NCBI GenBank assembly: GCA_002399975.1
Contig: DHER01000116.1
Location: 1 to 22,507 of the forward strand
Direction: 5' to 3'
Length of the DNA stretch: 22,507 nt
Origin: Firmicutes bacterium UBA4845
GTDB lineage: Bacteria; Bacillota; Clostridia; Tissierellales; Sedimentibacteraceae
Each line of letters begins with the position of its first letter. The stretch's first letter is position 1. A model generated the notes under the pieces. The model saw only the letters and a list, made by a program, of their open reading frames with translations. It was not told where the DNA came from and did no database searches. Below are positions 1 to 6,784 of the stretch, in pieces. The position numbers were made by a program, and so were the translations under genes.

Positions 1-243
1 CCTTCATATACTTGCTTACGGTTTTTTCGGAGATAGTCTCTGTTGGCTGATTCCTAAGTTGCTGGCACAGCCAACCAGTCCAAGGTCTTTATGACCCTGA
101 TAGTACTGGACTGCATCCAGCTTGAATTGTTTGTCGTACTGTTTTGCCATAATGAGATCCTCCTTCATCTGGTACTCTTATTGTAACACGAATTATTTAT
201 TTAGGAATTTCTCATTTTGACTTGTACTATTTATATTCTAACA
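1..243 (-). mobile_element. IS3-family insertion sequence end (partial, decayed)
   Basis: The minus strand from 243 downward begins TGTTAGAATATAAATAG, a TG-start typical of IS3-family termini. About 90 bases later comes a strong AAGGAGG ribosome binding site and an orfA-type start. Only the left end of the element lies in the window, and its first gene is broken. The outer boundary at 243 is inferred from the TG end and from the way it cuts into another reading frame (244-307). No target duplication can be checked because the other end is outside the window. Confidence 0.6.
16..150 (-). pseudogene. Truncated IS3-family transposase OrfA (44 aa)
   Basis: The frame begins MAKQYDKQFKLDAVQYY and continues through GLVGCASNLGIS, the start of the helix-turn-helix domain of IS3-type OrfA proteins, which are normally about 90-100 residues. 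It has an AAGGAGG ribosome binding site about 9 bases upstream. After residue 37 the sequence leaves the family and stops at 16-18. One base out of frame, the bases 1-40 read ETISEKTVSKYMK, which resembles the helix-turn-helix part of IS3 OrfB proteins rather than OrfA. The likely history is an internal deletion joining the orfA head to the orfB body, so no functional transposase is expected. Identification of OrfA is firm; the orfB match is from memory of the family. Confidence 0.7.
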
Positions 244-307
244 CCAATATCAACTGAACAACCTTTTGTAAGCCAAACCCTTTTATTTTCTTTATCCATT
301 CAATCAT
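244..307 (-). pseudogene. 5' head of an unidentified gene, cut off by the IS end
   Basis: Directly after the glmL stop codon an ATG at 307-305 opens a frame reading MIEWIKKIKGFGLQKVVQLI. It runs without a stop into the IS end near 243. The GAAGG just before the ATG is closer than usual for a ribosome binding site, so translation may depend on coupling to glmL, which ends only 4 bases upstream. The product is not recognisable from about 21 residues. It could be a real cotranscribed gene interrupted by the insertion, or a chance frame. Confidence 0.3.
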
Positions 308-310
308 CCT

Positions 311-1723
311 TCAAACTGTAGTTTTCATTTTCTCCTTTGACCAACATCTTTTTATGCTTTTCATCATTATTTCAAGTGCTGCATCTTCATCTATCTCGCT
401 CAGCAAACCCGCTGAAAATAAAACATAGTCTGTATCTAAATATGCCTCAACTTCTTCCGGCATCAAAACTTCCTTAGATTCATTTTTTTTCTCTGCTGAT
501 TTGAGGATTTTTAAAGGATTATTGTTATATACCAGTATTCCACCTGTTCCTATAATTTTAGAAATTTCAGTCAAATTTTTACCTAACTGAACATTCTTAC
601 ATCTTTTATTAAATGTATTTATCATTTTTCCTGCATGACGCCTTACTGCAGTATGAGTCGCTAACTTTGCAATAGTATCGTCTATTCTTACTTCTATTTC
701 ACAATCCGGTAGATAATCTATATTCTCTACTCTATGATTAATAGAAGCCCTTAGCTGTTCTTCTGTTATTTCTAATTCCTCTGCTATTGAATTTAAATAT
801 TTTTCATTAATAACTTCGCCTGAACTTTCTCTCATTCCTAAGTCACCTTCTACGGTACGTTTTCCGTATGGCTCTTTCAGGCCTATTAACTTGGCACCTT
901 CGCAGCATGTGTTTATACTGAAAGAATATACATCTGTCGTAGCGCCACCTATATCTACTATTAACAAGGGGCCAATACCCTTCTTTTTATCAGTACCCTT
1001 ACTCAACAATTCACCTGCTGCTAACACTGCTGCCGGTGTTGGTACTAATTGATTATGAAAATATTCCTTTACAATATTTAATCCTTTCATGCATGTTATG
1101 CGCTCCAAGAAAAGATTTCTGATAATCTTTTGAGTTGGCTCCACATTTAATACATCTAGTTCAGGTATAATATTTTCTACAATAAAACATTCCTTTTGAT
1201 GTGATATCAACAATAGCCGTATTTCTTTATCCAGGTCAGAATTACCGGCATATATAATTGGAACCTGAATATTTGAATGTGCCAGCATGTGTGCATTTTT
1301 ATATACCATGGAGGAATTTCCATGCTCATAGCCACCGCACAAAAGAATAATTTCAGTTCTACTTTCTTCTAGCTCCCTAACCATTTCCGTCGTTAGCAAA
1401 CCGCTATAATTTCCAATTATTTTGGCACCGGCTCCAAGAGCTGCTGATTTACCTGCAAGGGTGCTCAGTGAATCCGTTAAACCGATTACCGACATTCTCA
1501 ACCCCCCTGCAGCACTTGATGAGGCTAATTTTGTTGCATTGTTAAGTTCATCCTCACTAATAACTGTCTTAGCTAACTCAAAGCATTTCTTTAGAGCAAT
1601 AGAAGCATCTATAGAAACGCTAGAGGGAACTTTTTCACTCAACAAAACTTTTCTATTATCCATATTTATTACAACAATTTTAGTAAATGTACTTCCAAAA
1701 TCCACTGTAATTACATGTTTCAT
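311..1723 (-). CDS. glmL: GlmL/MutL-family ASKHA protein (mutase accessory or chaperone type)
   Basis: This 470-residue protein belongs to the GlmL/MutL family, named for the gene beside the B12-dependent glutamate mutase subunits. Related genes also sit beside ornithine and other aminomutases in amino-acid-fermenting clostridia, where a reactivating or chaperone role is suspected but not proven. The sequence shows the actin/Hsp70-type ATP fold: phosphate-1 motif DFGSTFTK (residues 8-15), a second phosphate motif VDIGGATTD (256-264) and an adenosine-type GTGG motif near residue 392. The length is normal for the family. AAGGAG lies 7 bases before the ATG. It is preceded by its own strong promoter (1853-1881) with an operator-like dyad. 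No mutase gene is visible in the window, so its partner is unknown. Family assignment is firm; function is inferred. Confidence 0.88.
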   Translation of the reverse strand: MKHVITVDFGSTFTKIVVINMDNRKVLLSEKVPSSVSIDASIALKKCFELAKTVISEDELNNATKLASSSAAGGLRMSVIGLTDSLSTLAGKSAALGAGAKIIGNYSGLLTTEMVRELEESRTEIILLCGGYEHGNSSMVYKNAHMLAHSNIQVPIIYAGNSDLDKEIRLLLISHQKECFIVENIIPELDVLNVEPTQKIIRNLFLERITCMKGLNIVKEYFHNQLVPTPAAVLAAGELLSKGTDKKKGIGPLLIVDIGGATTDVYSFSINTCCEGAKLIGLKEPYGKRTVEGDLGMRESSGEVINEKYLNSIAEELEITEEQLRASINHRVENIDYLPDCEIEVRIDDTIAKLATHTAVRRHAGKMINTFNKRCKNVQLGKNLTEISKIIGTGGILVYNNNPLKILKSAEKKNESKEVLMPEEVEAYLDTDYVLFSAGLLSEIDEDAALEIMMKSIKRCWSKEKMKTTV

Positions 1724-1852
1724 AACATTTCTCCTTAACTACTATACAAACACTATAACTTTAATCACATATTGCTAGACTATTATAAGGCTATGTTTTA
1801 CGCTTAGCACACCATTTCCTGCTCAGTATAGGTTATTGGTTATTTGTTTATC

Positions 1853-1901
1853 ATTATACAAAATAAAATGCACGCTGTCAAACGGATTTTGTTGTTTGAC
1901 A
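1853..1901 (-). promoter_or_regulatory. Consensus promoter of glmL with overlapping inverted repeat
   Basis: On the minus strand TTGACA (1881-1876) is followed after exactly 17 bases by TATAAT (1858-1853), a perfect vegetative sigma-factor promoter. It would give a leader of about 120 bases before glmL. An 8-bp inverted repeat, TGTCAAAC (1876-1883) and GTTTGACA (1894-1901) with a 10-base spacer, covers the -35 box and the region just upstream. This is the expected position of an operator. The regulator is unknown. Confidence 0.7.
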
Positions 1902-1919
1902 ACGCCGAGGAGTAAACTT

Positions 1920-2072
1920 TTACTTTGTAAAAATTGTTTTATTATTCAAATATCTTTTTTTATACTTTATAGCACTATACTTGCTTATTTTATCAATTAT
2001 ACCCGGCTTTTTATTTAAAATCTTCTGTTCATTTTTTTTAAGTTTTTTTAAATGCTTTTTAATTATATTCAT
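1920..2072 (-). CDS. Possible small lysine-rich protein (50 aa), or remnant
   Basis: A 51-codon frame runs from ATG at 2072 to TAA at 1920. It begins MNIIKKHLKKLKKNEQK and is very rich in lysine, with no membrane segment. AAGGAG lies about 17 bases before the ATG, too far for a normal start. The in-frame codons between them contain no usual start codon. The N-terminus faintly resembles the beginning of EcsC-family proteins of clostridia, so it may be the stump of such a gene rather than a finished small protein. It ends about 40 bases before the glmL promoter. The frame is seen directly; whether it is expressed is unknown. Confidence 0.35.
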   Translation of the reverse strand: MNIIKKHLKKLKKNEQKILNKKPGIIDKISKYSAIKYKKRYLNNKTIFTK

Positions 2073-2120
2073 TAATTGCTGTCTTTTCTCTCCTTAAAAT
2101 CTATTTTCATTATCATAATT

Positions 2121-2191
2121 AATTTTACATTATTAAGATTAATATTACATTATTAAGATTAATATTACATTATTAAGATTAATATTACATT
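2121..2191. repeat. 20-bp tandem repeat, about 3.5 copies
   Basis: The unit AATATTACATTATTAAGATT occurs at 2141-2160 and 2161-2180 without change, at 2121-2140 with one mismatch, and partially at 2181-2191. It is non-coding and very AT-rich, and it lies between the decayed transporter gene and the lysine-rich small frame. Such units commonly vary in copy number by slippage. No function is evident. Confidence 0.9.
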
Positions 2192-2231
2192 AATATAAAA
2201 TTATAATTTCTCCTAGTTTTAAAAATATTAA

Positions 2232-2902
2232 TCAGCTTAATCTTTCATTTACCGACTTTCTCAGCAACTTATAAACGGTTGTAATTAATGGTACTCCAAA
2301 TAATATACCTGTTATGCCCATTAATCCTTCTCCAACTGTAACTGCAGCAAAAACCCAGATTCCCGGCAGTCCTATGCTGTCTCCTACAACCTTTGGATAG
2401 ATTAGGTTCCCCTCAATCTGCTGCAAAACTACTATAAAAACAAGAAACAAAATTGCTTGCAGCCAGTCCACAGTTATAATTAATAAAAAACCTAATGCAG
2501 CACCTAAATATGCACCTATCATGGGAATTAATGCAGTAATTCCAACTACAGGTCCCACTACTTGTGCATACGGAAACCTTAAAACAATCATACCAAGGGT
2601 ACAAAGTCATAAATTGTACAATTTGAGGAATTATAATATTTAAGAAAAATATTATCACTAAGATAATAGTCAATATTGCAAATAAAATACAAACTCCTCT
2701 GCGAGATTTTATTATAAATTTACTTTTACTCCTTGGAAAATATATTTTCTCATAGGAAACCACTATAATATTCAATATGAATGCCATAATAGCTCCAAGT
2801 AGCAAGGGGGCTATTGCAGTATATTGTTTTTTTGAGTAAATTTGCAATATCTTTAAAATTTAACACTGCTAATAAAACTATTCCTATTTGTTCAAAGAAT
2901 AT
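2232..2902 (-). pseudogene. AI-2E family (PerM/YdiK-type) transporter, broken
   Basis: Two pieces of one AI-2E-family membrane protein are present. The N-terminal piece reads IGIVLLAVLNFKDIANLLKK, then shifts frame in a run of seven A residues near 2829-2835 and continues as QYTAIAPLLLGAIMAFI through IIIPQIVQF. The C-terminal piece (2232 to about 2590) reads MIVLRFPYAQVVGPVVGI onward, with the conserved QQIEGNLIYPKVVGDSIGLP region and the usual C-terminal hydrophobic segments. About 150 residues of the normal roughly 370-residue protein are missing at the junction near 2595, and the extreme N-terminus is also absent. No functional transporter can be made. Confidence 0.85.
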
Positions 2903-2938
2903 TTAATATATTTTAAAATATAAAGGGGGCTTTGTACC

Positions 2939-3360
2939 ATGATTGAGAACTTTACGGATATAGGAGTAAGAATTTCCGACCAAATGGATAAGCTAGATTT
3001 AAAACAAGTGGACATCTGTAGGATTACTGGAATTTCAAAGAACGCTATGAGTAACTATGTGAACGGAAACAGAGTACCTGATACAATGGCTATCTATAAC
3101 TGTCCAAGGTATTGAAGGTTTCTATTGAATGGCTTTTGACAGGAGAGGAGACGACCTCATATAAGAACAGTCTCTTAGATGCAGAGCCAATTCGCATGAC
3201 AGATGATGAAAGAAGCATGATTGCAAAATTCCGAGTTTTGGAGTATGAAGACCAACAGGACACATTGGATATAATAGACATGAAATATAATCGACATATT
3301 AAAAAAGAAATGTCATTGACCTCGAGCAATGGAGGAACAGGAGGAAAGGCAGGTCTGTAA
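2939..3360 (+). pseudogene. XRE-family helix-turn-helix regulator, frameshifted
   Basis: From ATG 2939 the frame reads RISDQMDKLDLKQVDICRIT then GISKNAMSNYVNGNRVPD, a typical Cro/CI-type helix-turn-helix. It stops at 3114-3116. In the +1 frame the protein resumes as LSKVLKVSIEWLLTGEE, the usual end of such domains, and continues to the stop at 3360. The span of 422 bases is one base short of 141 codons. Restoring a single C near 3100 (AACTG to AACCTG) would give a normal 140-residue regulator. AAAGGGGG lies about 10 bases before the ATG. It could be a genuine decayed repressor of a lost mobile element, or a sequencing error in an intact gene. Confidence 0.8.
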
Positions 3361-3600
3361 CGCTACCGTTAGCATGCTAAACCTCTTTTTATTTCAATTA
3401 TCCGCATCAATGTTTTAAAAATATATCTTCTCAATATACTTGTCAACAGTTTCTCCCCTAATCCCACCTTATCCCCAGTAAAATCAGGGTTTCCCACTAT
3501 ATCCCGGGTATTCTTTTTATAACTCATGTTTTGTCACATATCTTGTTAATCAACACATAGTCTTCCTCCTTAACATATTGCTTCAGTATTGTAAAATTAA
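3361..3600. other. Non-coding or decayed stretch after the XRE gene
   Basis: The region has a 12-bp perfect palindrome, TTAGCATGCTAA, at 3369-3380. On the minus strand a good ribosome binding site (AAGGAGG near 3564-3570) precedes a 10-codon frame starting GTG. The TGA of that frame overlaps the ATG (3527) of a 52-codon frame ending at 3369 (MSYKKNTRDIVGNPDFTG...). Neither product is recognisable. The stretch most likely holds the eroded start of a former gene; I cannot support a functional gene here. Confidence 0.35.
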
Positions 3601-3602
3601 AA

Positions 3603-3638
3603 GCAACTAAAAAAGGTTCATTTATCTTTTTTAGTTGC
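3603..3638 (-). terminator. Intrinsic terminator after the GNAT-type gene
   Basis: A perfect 13-bp stem, GCAACTAAAAAAG (3603-3615) with CTTTTTTAGTTGC (3626-3638), lies 10 bases past the stop codon of the minus-strand gene at 3648. It is followed on that strand by TTTTAATTTT. Confidence 0.85.
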
Positions 3639-3647
3639 CCCTATTAT

Positions 3648-3920
3648 CTATTTACATACATCTTTGTATTCAGGGTGTGTTTTTAGCCAGCCGGCAGCAT
3701 ACGAGCATGTTACGACGGCTTTTTTGTTGCTTTTCTTCAGATCATCCATCACTTCTGACATCAGCTTGTCGGCAACTCCGCGTCCTCTAAGGGAATTATC
3801 CACATATGTACGGTTTATATTAACTTTATTTTCGGATACCTGAGGAAAAGTAACTTCTGCAATACATTCACCTTTTTCATTTTCTAAATATATTCTATTA
3901 CTTTCATGTTTAAAATCCAT
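3648..3920 (-). CDS. Small GNAT-fold N-acetyltransferase (YjdJ type)
   Basis: This 90-residue protein matches the minimal GNAT-like family (COG2388, YjdJ type), cytoplasmic single-domain proteins that bind acetyl-CoA. The RGRGVADKLM segment (residues 45-54) is the acetyl-CoA pyrophosphate loop. The later C-x-Y...W...HPEY pattern (Cys72, Trp79, HPEY 82-85) is characteristic of this short family. Length is normal. GGAGG lies 6 bases before the ATG, and a strong terminator follows the gene. It appears to be a single-gene unit. The substrate is not known for most members and cannot be deduced here. Confidence 0.85.
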   Translation of the reverse strand: MDFKHESNRIYLENEKGECIAEVTFPQVSENKVNINRTYVDNSLRGRGVADKLMSEVMDDLKKSNKKAVVTCSYAAGWLKTHPEYKDVCK

Positions 3921-4026
3921 AATACCTCCAATAATTATATTTCACGCCTGATTGCATAACAGCATATTTGAACGATACATTAATTATCATATTCTATAAA
4001 CAAACCTTACATAATGTTAACAAATT

Positions 4027-4905
4027 CTATTTTATCTTTTCCTTGTCAATTGTCTTAATTAAAAAATCAAGAAATTCTTCACGCAAATCTTTTCTCCTAA
4101 GTGCATATTCAACGGTTGCCTCCAGGTATCCTTCTTTATCTCCGGCATCATATCTTCTTCCCTCAAACACATATGCATACATGGCTTCTCTTTGAACCAG
4201 TTCCTTCAATGCGTCGGTAAGCTGAATTTCTTCGCCCTTGCCGGGCTTCGTATGCTCTAATATTTCAAATATATCCGGATTAAGAATATATCTCCCCAAT
4301 ATTGCAATATTGGATGGAGAATCTGCAACAGCAGGCTTCTCAACTAAATCCTTTATTTTGTATATTCTATTTTCAATAGGCTTCCCATCTACTATGCCAT
4401 ACTTGTCTACATCATTACTATCAACTTCCTGAACGCCTAATATTGTTGTTTTATATTCATCATAAACTTCAATCATCTGCTTTAAACAGGGCTTTTTCGA
4501 ATATACAATATCGTCGCCGAGAAGAACAGCAAAGGGTTCATTACCAATAAAACTTTTTGCGCAAAGGATAGCATGACCCAAACCTTTTGGTTCCTTTTGG
4601 CGGATATAGTAGATACTGACCATATCAGAAATCTTTCTTACTTTCTCCAATAGGTCAAGCTTTCCCTTTTTTTCCAATTCAAGCTCTAGTTCGATTGATT
4701 TGTCAAAGTGATCCTCGATGCTCTTTTTGTTTCTTCCTGTAATTATCAATATTTCTTCGATACCCGAACTAACAGCTTCTTCAATAATATACTGCAGTAT
4801 TGGTTTATCCACTATAGGAAGCATCTCCTTTGGCTGAGCCTTTGTTGCAGGTAAAAATCTGGTTCCCAATCCTGCGGCAGGTATTATTGCTTTTCGTACT
4901 TTCAT
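4027..4905 (-). CDS. galU: UTP--glucose-1-phosphate uridylyltransferase
   Basis: This enzyme makes UDP-glucose from UTP and glucose-1-phosphate, supplying sugar donors for envelope polysaccharides and glycolipids. The 292-residue product shows the nucleotidyltransferase signature AAGLGTRFLPATKAQPKEML (residues 10-29), the metal-binding aspartates in LLGDDIV (128-134), LVEKP near 187, and EIQLTDAL near 235, all typical of bacterial GalU. The start MKVRKAIIPA is chosen because AGGAG lies 8 bases before it. A longer frame opens at 4974, but its extra 23 residues do not resemble the family and have no ribosome binding site. No other sugar gene adjoins it. The assignment is firm. Confidence 0.95.
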   Translation of the reverse strand: MKVRKAIIPAAGLGTRFLPATKAQPKEMLPIVDKPILQYIIEEAVSSGIEEILIITGRNKKSIEDHFDKSIELELELEKKGKLDLLEKVRKISDMVSIYYIRQKEPKGLGHAILCAKSFIGNEPFAVLLGDDIVYSKKPCLKQMIEVYDEYKTTILGVQEVDSNDVDKYGIVDGKPIENRIYKIKDLVEKPAVADSPSNIAILGRYILNPDIFEILEHTKPGKGEEIQLTDALKELVQREAMYAYVFEGRRYDAGDKEGYLEATVEYALRRKDLREEFLDFLIKTIDKEKIK

Positions 4906-5088
4906 TACTTTCGCTCCTATCAATTTTCTGTATTTAATAGTATATAATCTTCTTTTTTGTAACATATGTAACACGTATGTATCATTGCTATTTTAAGTAA
5001 AGCCAATCCAAATTGTACAATTGTATAGCCCACAATTTTAAACTCAATAGCTTTATAATATCATAAATCAGCATATGTTGCAATAAAA

Positions 5089-5116
5089 AAGCCTGCCACC
5101 TCGCCGCGTATAAGGC
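5089..5116 (-). terminator. Terminator after the degV-type gene
   Basis: On the minus strand, just after the stop at 5129, AGCCT and AGGCT flank a GC-rich loop and are followed directly by TTTTTTATTG. The outer stem is only 5 bp, but the GC-rich position and the T run support a terminator. Confidence 0.6.
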
Positions 5117-5128
5117 TTATAAATCTTG

Positions 5129-5992
5129 TTACCTACTTATACCCATAAAAACAAGGCACAGCATTCCAGGTCCGGTATGAGACCCTATAATGGGACCTAC
5201 ATAGTTTACAACAACATCTTTAACATTCACTCTATTTAAGACTAAACTTCTTAGATTTTCTGCATCCTTAACACAGTCACCGTGGTTTATAAGTATCGTC
5301 TGGCATTCAGGATTTTCGATATTTTTCAGTTCTTCAAGCAACTCTCTTATAGCTTTTTTCCTTCCCCGAATTTTCCTAACAACTTCTAACTTTCCTTCAT
5401 TATTAACATTAAGCATCGGCTTAACATCAAGTATAGTCCCCACTGCGGCACTTGCTGCCGAAATTCTTCCCCCTCTTTTTAAATGGTCCAGATTGTCTAT
5501 TATAAACCAATGGTTTGACCTAAGCTTGTTGTTTTCTATCCATCCAACGATCTCTTCACTTGACCTGCCTTGTTTCAAAAGCTCATTTGCATAATACACT
5601 ATTAAACCTTGTCCCACAGAAGCGCTTTTAGAATCAATAACGGTTATATTAGCATCAGGTAATTCCTCCAAAACATTTTTTTTTGCAATAATTGAATTGT
5701 TAAATGTCTGACTTAATGCAGAAGAAAATCCAATATATATAACTACATTCCCTTCTGCTGCATATTTTTTAAACACCTGCTGAAACATATAAACAGTAAT
5801 TTGTGAAGTCGAAGGAATTGAGCCGTTTCTCAGTTTATCATAAAAATCTTTGTAGCTTAAGGATTTGCCAAAATCATCTATATAATCTTTCCCATCAATT
5901 GAATAAGGAAACGGTATCACTATCAAATTGTTCTTTTTTATATAGTCATAAGGTAAATCACAGCATGAATCAGTTATAATAATACTTTTCAT
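5129..5992 (-). CDS. DegV family fatty-acid-binding protein
   Basis: DegV proteins bind a single fatty acid; in Gram-positive bacteria related FakB proteins present it to the kinase FakA for phosphorylation. The 287-residue product has the N-terminal TDSCCDLP motif (residues 7-14), PSTSQ (60-64), GFSSALSQTFNNS (88-100), KRGGRIS, and the C-terminal SHTGPGM near 275, all conserved ligand-binding positions. The start at 5992 is preferred over an in-frame ATG at 6019. GGGGGG and AAGG lie before it, and a promoter-like TTGAAT-18-TATATA (6054-6049, 6030-6025) would start transcription near 6018. No fakA homologue is in the window, so the partner is elsewhere. Confidence 0.9.
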   Translation of the reverse strand: MKSIIITDSCCDLPYDYIKKNNLIVIPFPYSIDGKDYIDDFGKSLSYKDFYDKLRNGSIPSTSQITVYMFQQVFKKYAAEGNVVIYIGFSSALSQTFNNSIIAKKNVLEELPDANITVIDSKSASVGQGLIVYYANELLKQGRSSEEIVGWIENNKLRSNHWFIIDNLDHLKRGGRISAASAAVGTILDVKPMLNVNNEGKLEVVRKIRGRKKAIRELLEELKNIENPECQTILINHGDCVKDAENLRSLVLNRVNVKDVVVNYVGPIIGSHTGPGMLCLVFMGISR

Positions 5993-6151
5993 ATCTAACC
6001 TTGGCCCCCCTAATTTCATAAAAATATATAGTCAAATAAGTATACTTTATTCAAAAAAATATTGCAATATATAAAAATCTATGCTTACAATTTATAAAAC
6101 ACAATATACATATATCTTATCAAATAATTACGAAAATTTAAACATCAAATT

Positions 6152-6191
6152 AAAAGAGATTAAATTCCTGTTTTGTGATTTAATCTCTTTT
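6152..6191 (-). terminator. Terminator of the purine salvage unit
   Basis: A perfect 13-bp stem, AAAAGAGATTAAA (6152-6164) and TTTAATCTCTTTT (6179-6191), lies about 25 bases past the stop of the phosphoribosyltransferase gene. The T-rich arm allows termination in either direction, but the only gene reading into it is on the minus strand. Confidence 0.85.
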
Positions 6192-6216
6192 AATTTTGTC
6201 TACTTCTATAAATTGT

Positions 6217-6759
6217 TTAATTTGCTTTAAAAAGCGGTAACTCACCTAAGAATATGATGTCGCTTCTTTTGGCAGCATCACCCTCGGCAAGTATTGCAGC
6301 TTTTGCAACAATGCTTCCTCCGGCATCTTTCACCAGTCTCTCAATAGCCGACAATGATTCTCCGGTACTTATGACATCGTCTATTATGGCAACCCGTTTA
6401 CCCTTGATTTCCAAAGCATCCCGTTCATCAAGAACCAATATTTGTTTCTTTTGCGTAGTTATGGATACTACCTGGTCAACAATGGGAGAATCCATATATG
6501 GTTTAATGCTTTTGCGTGCAACAATGTACTTTTTCATTTTTAATAGCCTTGATATTTCAAAGGCCAGTGGAATGCCCTTTGCTTCGGCAGTCACTAAAAA
6601 ATCCACTTCAGGCAACATTTTTGCAATCTCCCTGGCTGCAGCACAAACAATTTCCGTGTCACCTAAAATTACAAAACTTGCTATACTTAAGTCACTATTA
6701 ATTTTAATAACCGGAAGCTTTCTTTTAACTCCGGCTACTTCAATATTATATGTTTTCAT
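6217..6759 (-). CDS. Purine phosphoribosyltransferase (apt/xpt-like)
   Basis: This type I phosphoribosyltransferase would join a purine base to PRPP to make the nucleotide, trapping base brought in by the adjacent permease. The PRPP-binding loop VAIIDDVISTGESL (residues 123-136) is intact, with the two acidic residues and the TGES turn. FLVTAEAKGIPLA (54-66) matches the PPi-loop region of adenine/xanthine-type enzymes. At 180 residues it is the size of Apt/Xpt proteins. It starts 25 bases after the permease stop and shares its riboswitch and terminator. AGGAGG lies about 13 bases before the ATG, somewhat distant. The riboswitch suggests guanine or xanthine rather than adenine, but sequence alone does not settle the base. 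Confidence 0.85.
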   Translation of the reverse strand: MKTYNIEVAGVKRKLPVIKINSDLSIASFVILGDTEIVCAAAREIAKMLPEVDFLVTAEAKGIPLAFEISRLLKMKKYIVARKSIKPYMDSPIVDQVVSITTQKKQILVLDERDALEIKGKRVAIIDDVISTGESLSAIERLVKDAGGSIVAKAAILAEGDAAKRSDIIFLGELPLFKAN

Positions 6760-6784
6760 AAATCCAATAAATCCTCCTAAAAAT

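Noticed and set aside
1422..1778. 118-residue plus-strand frame
   Set aside because: It lies antisense inside glmL, whose motifs and ribosome binding site are clear. The antisense product has no recognisable features.
1724..1852. Cobalamin riboswitch in the glmL leader
   Set aside because: GlmL serves B12 enzymes, so I looked for a B12-box; the leader of about 120 bases has no such conserved core.
1836..2018. 60-residue hydrophobic plus-strand frame
   Set aside because: It runs across the glmL promoter, has no good ribosome binding site, and its composition reflects the AT-rich sequence.
2121..2191. CRISPR array
   Set aside because: The units are directly adjacent with no spacers, and no cas genes are present.
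2413..2847. 144-residue frame as an intact membrane protein gene
   Set aside because: Only its first part matches the AI-2E family; after the deletion junction it runs out of frame through the C-terminal half of the same pseudogene.
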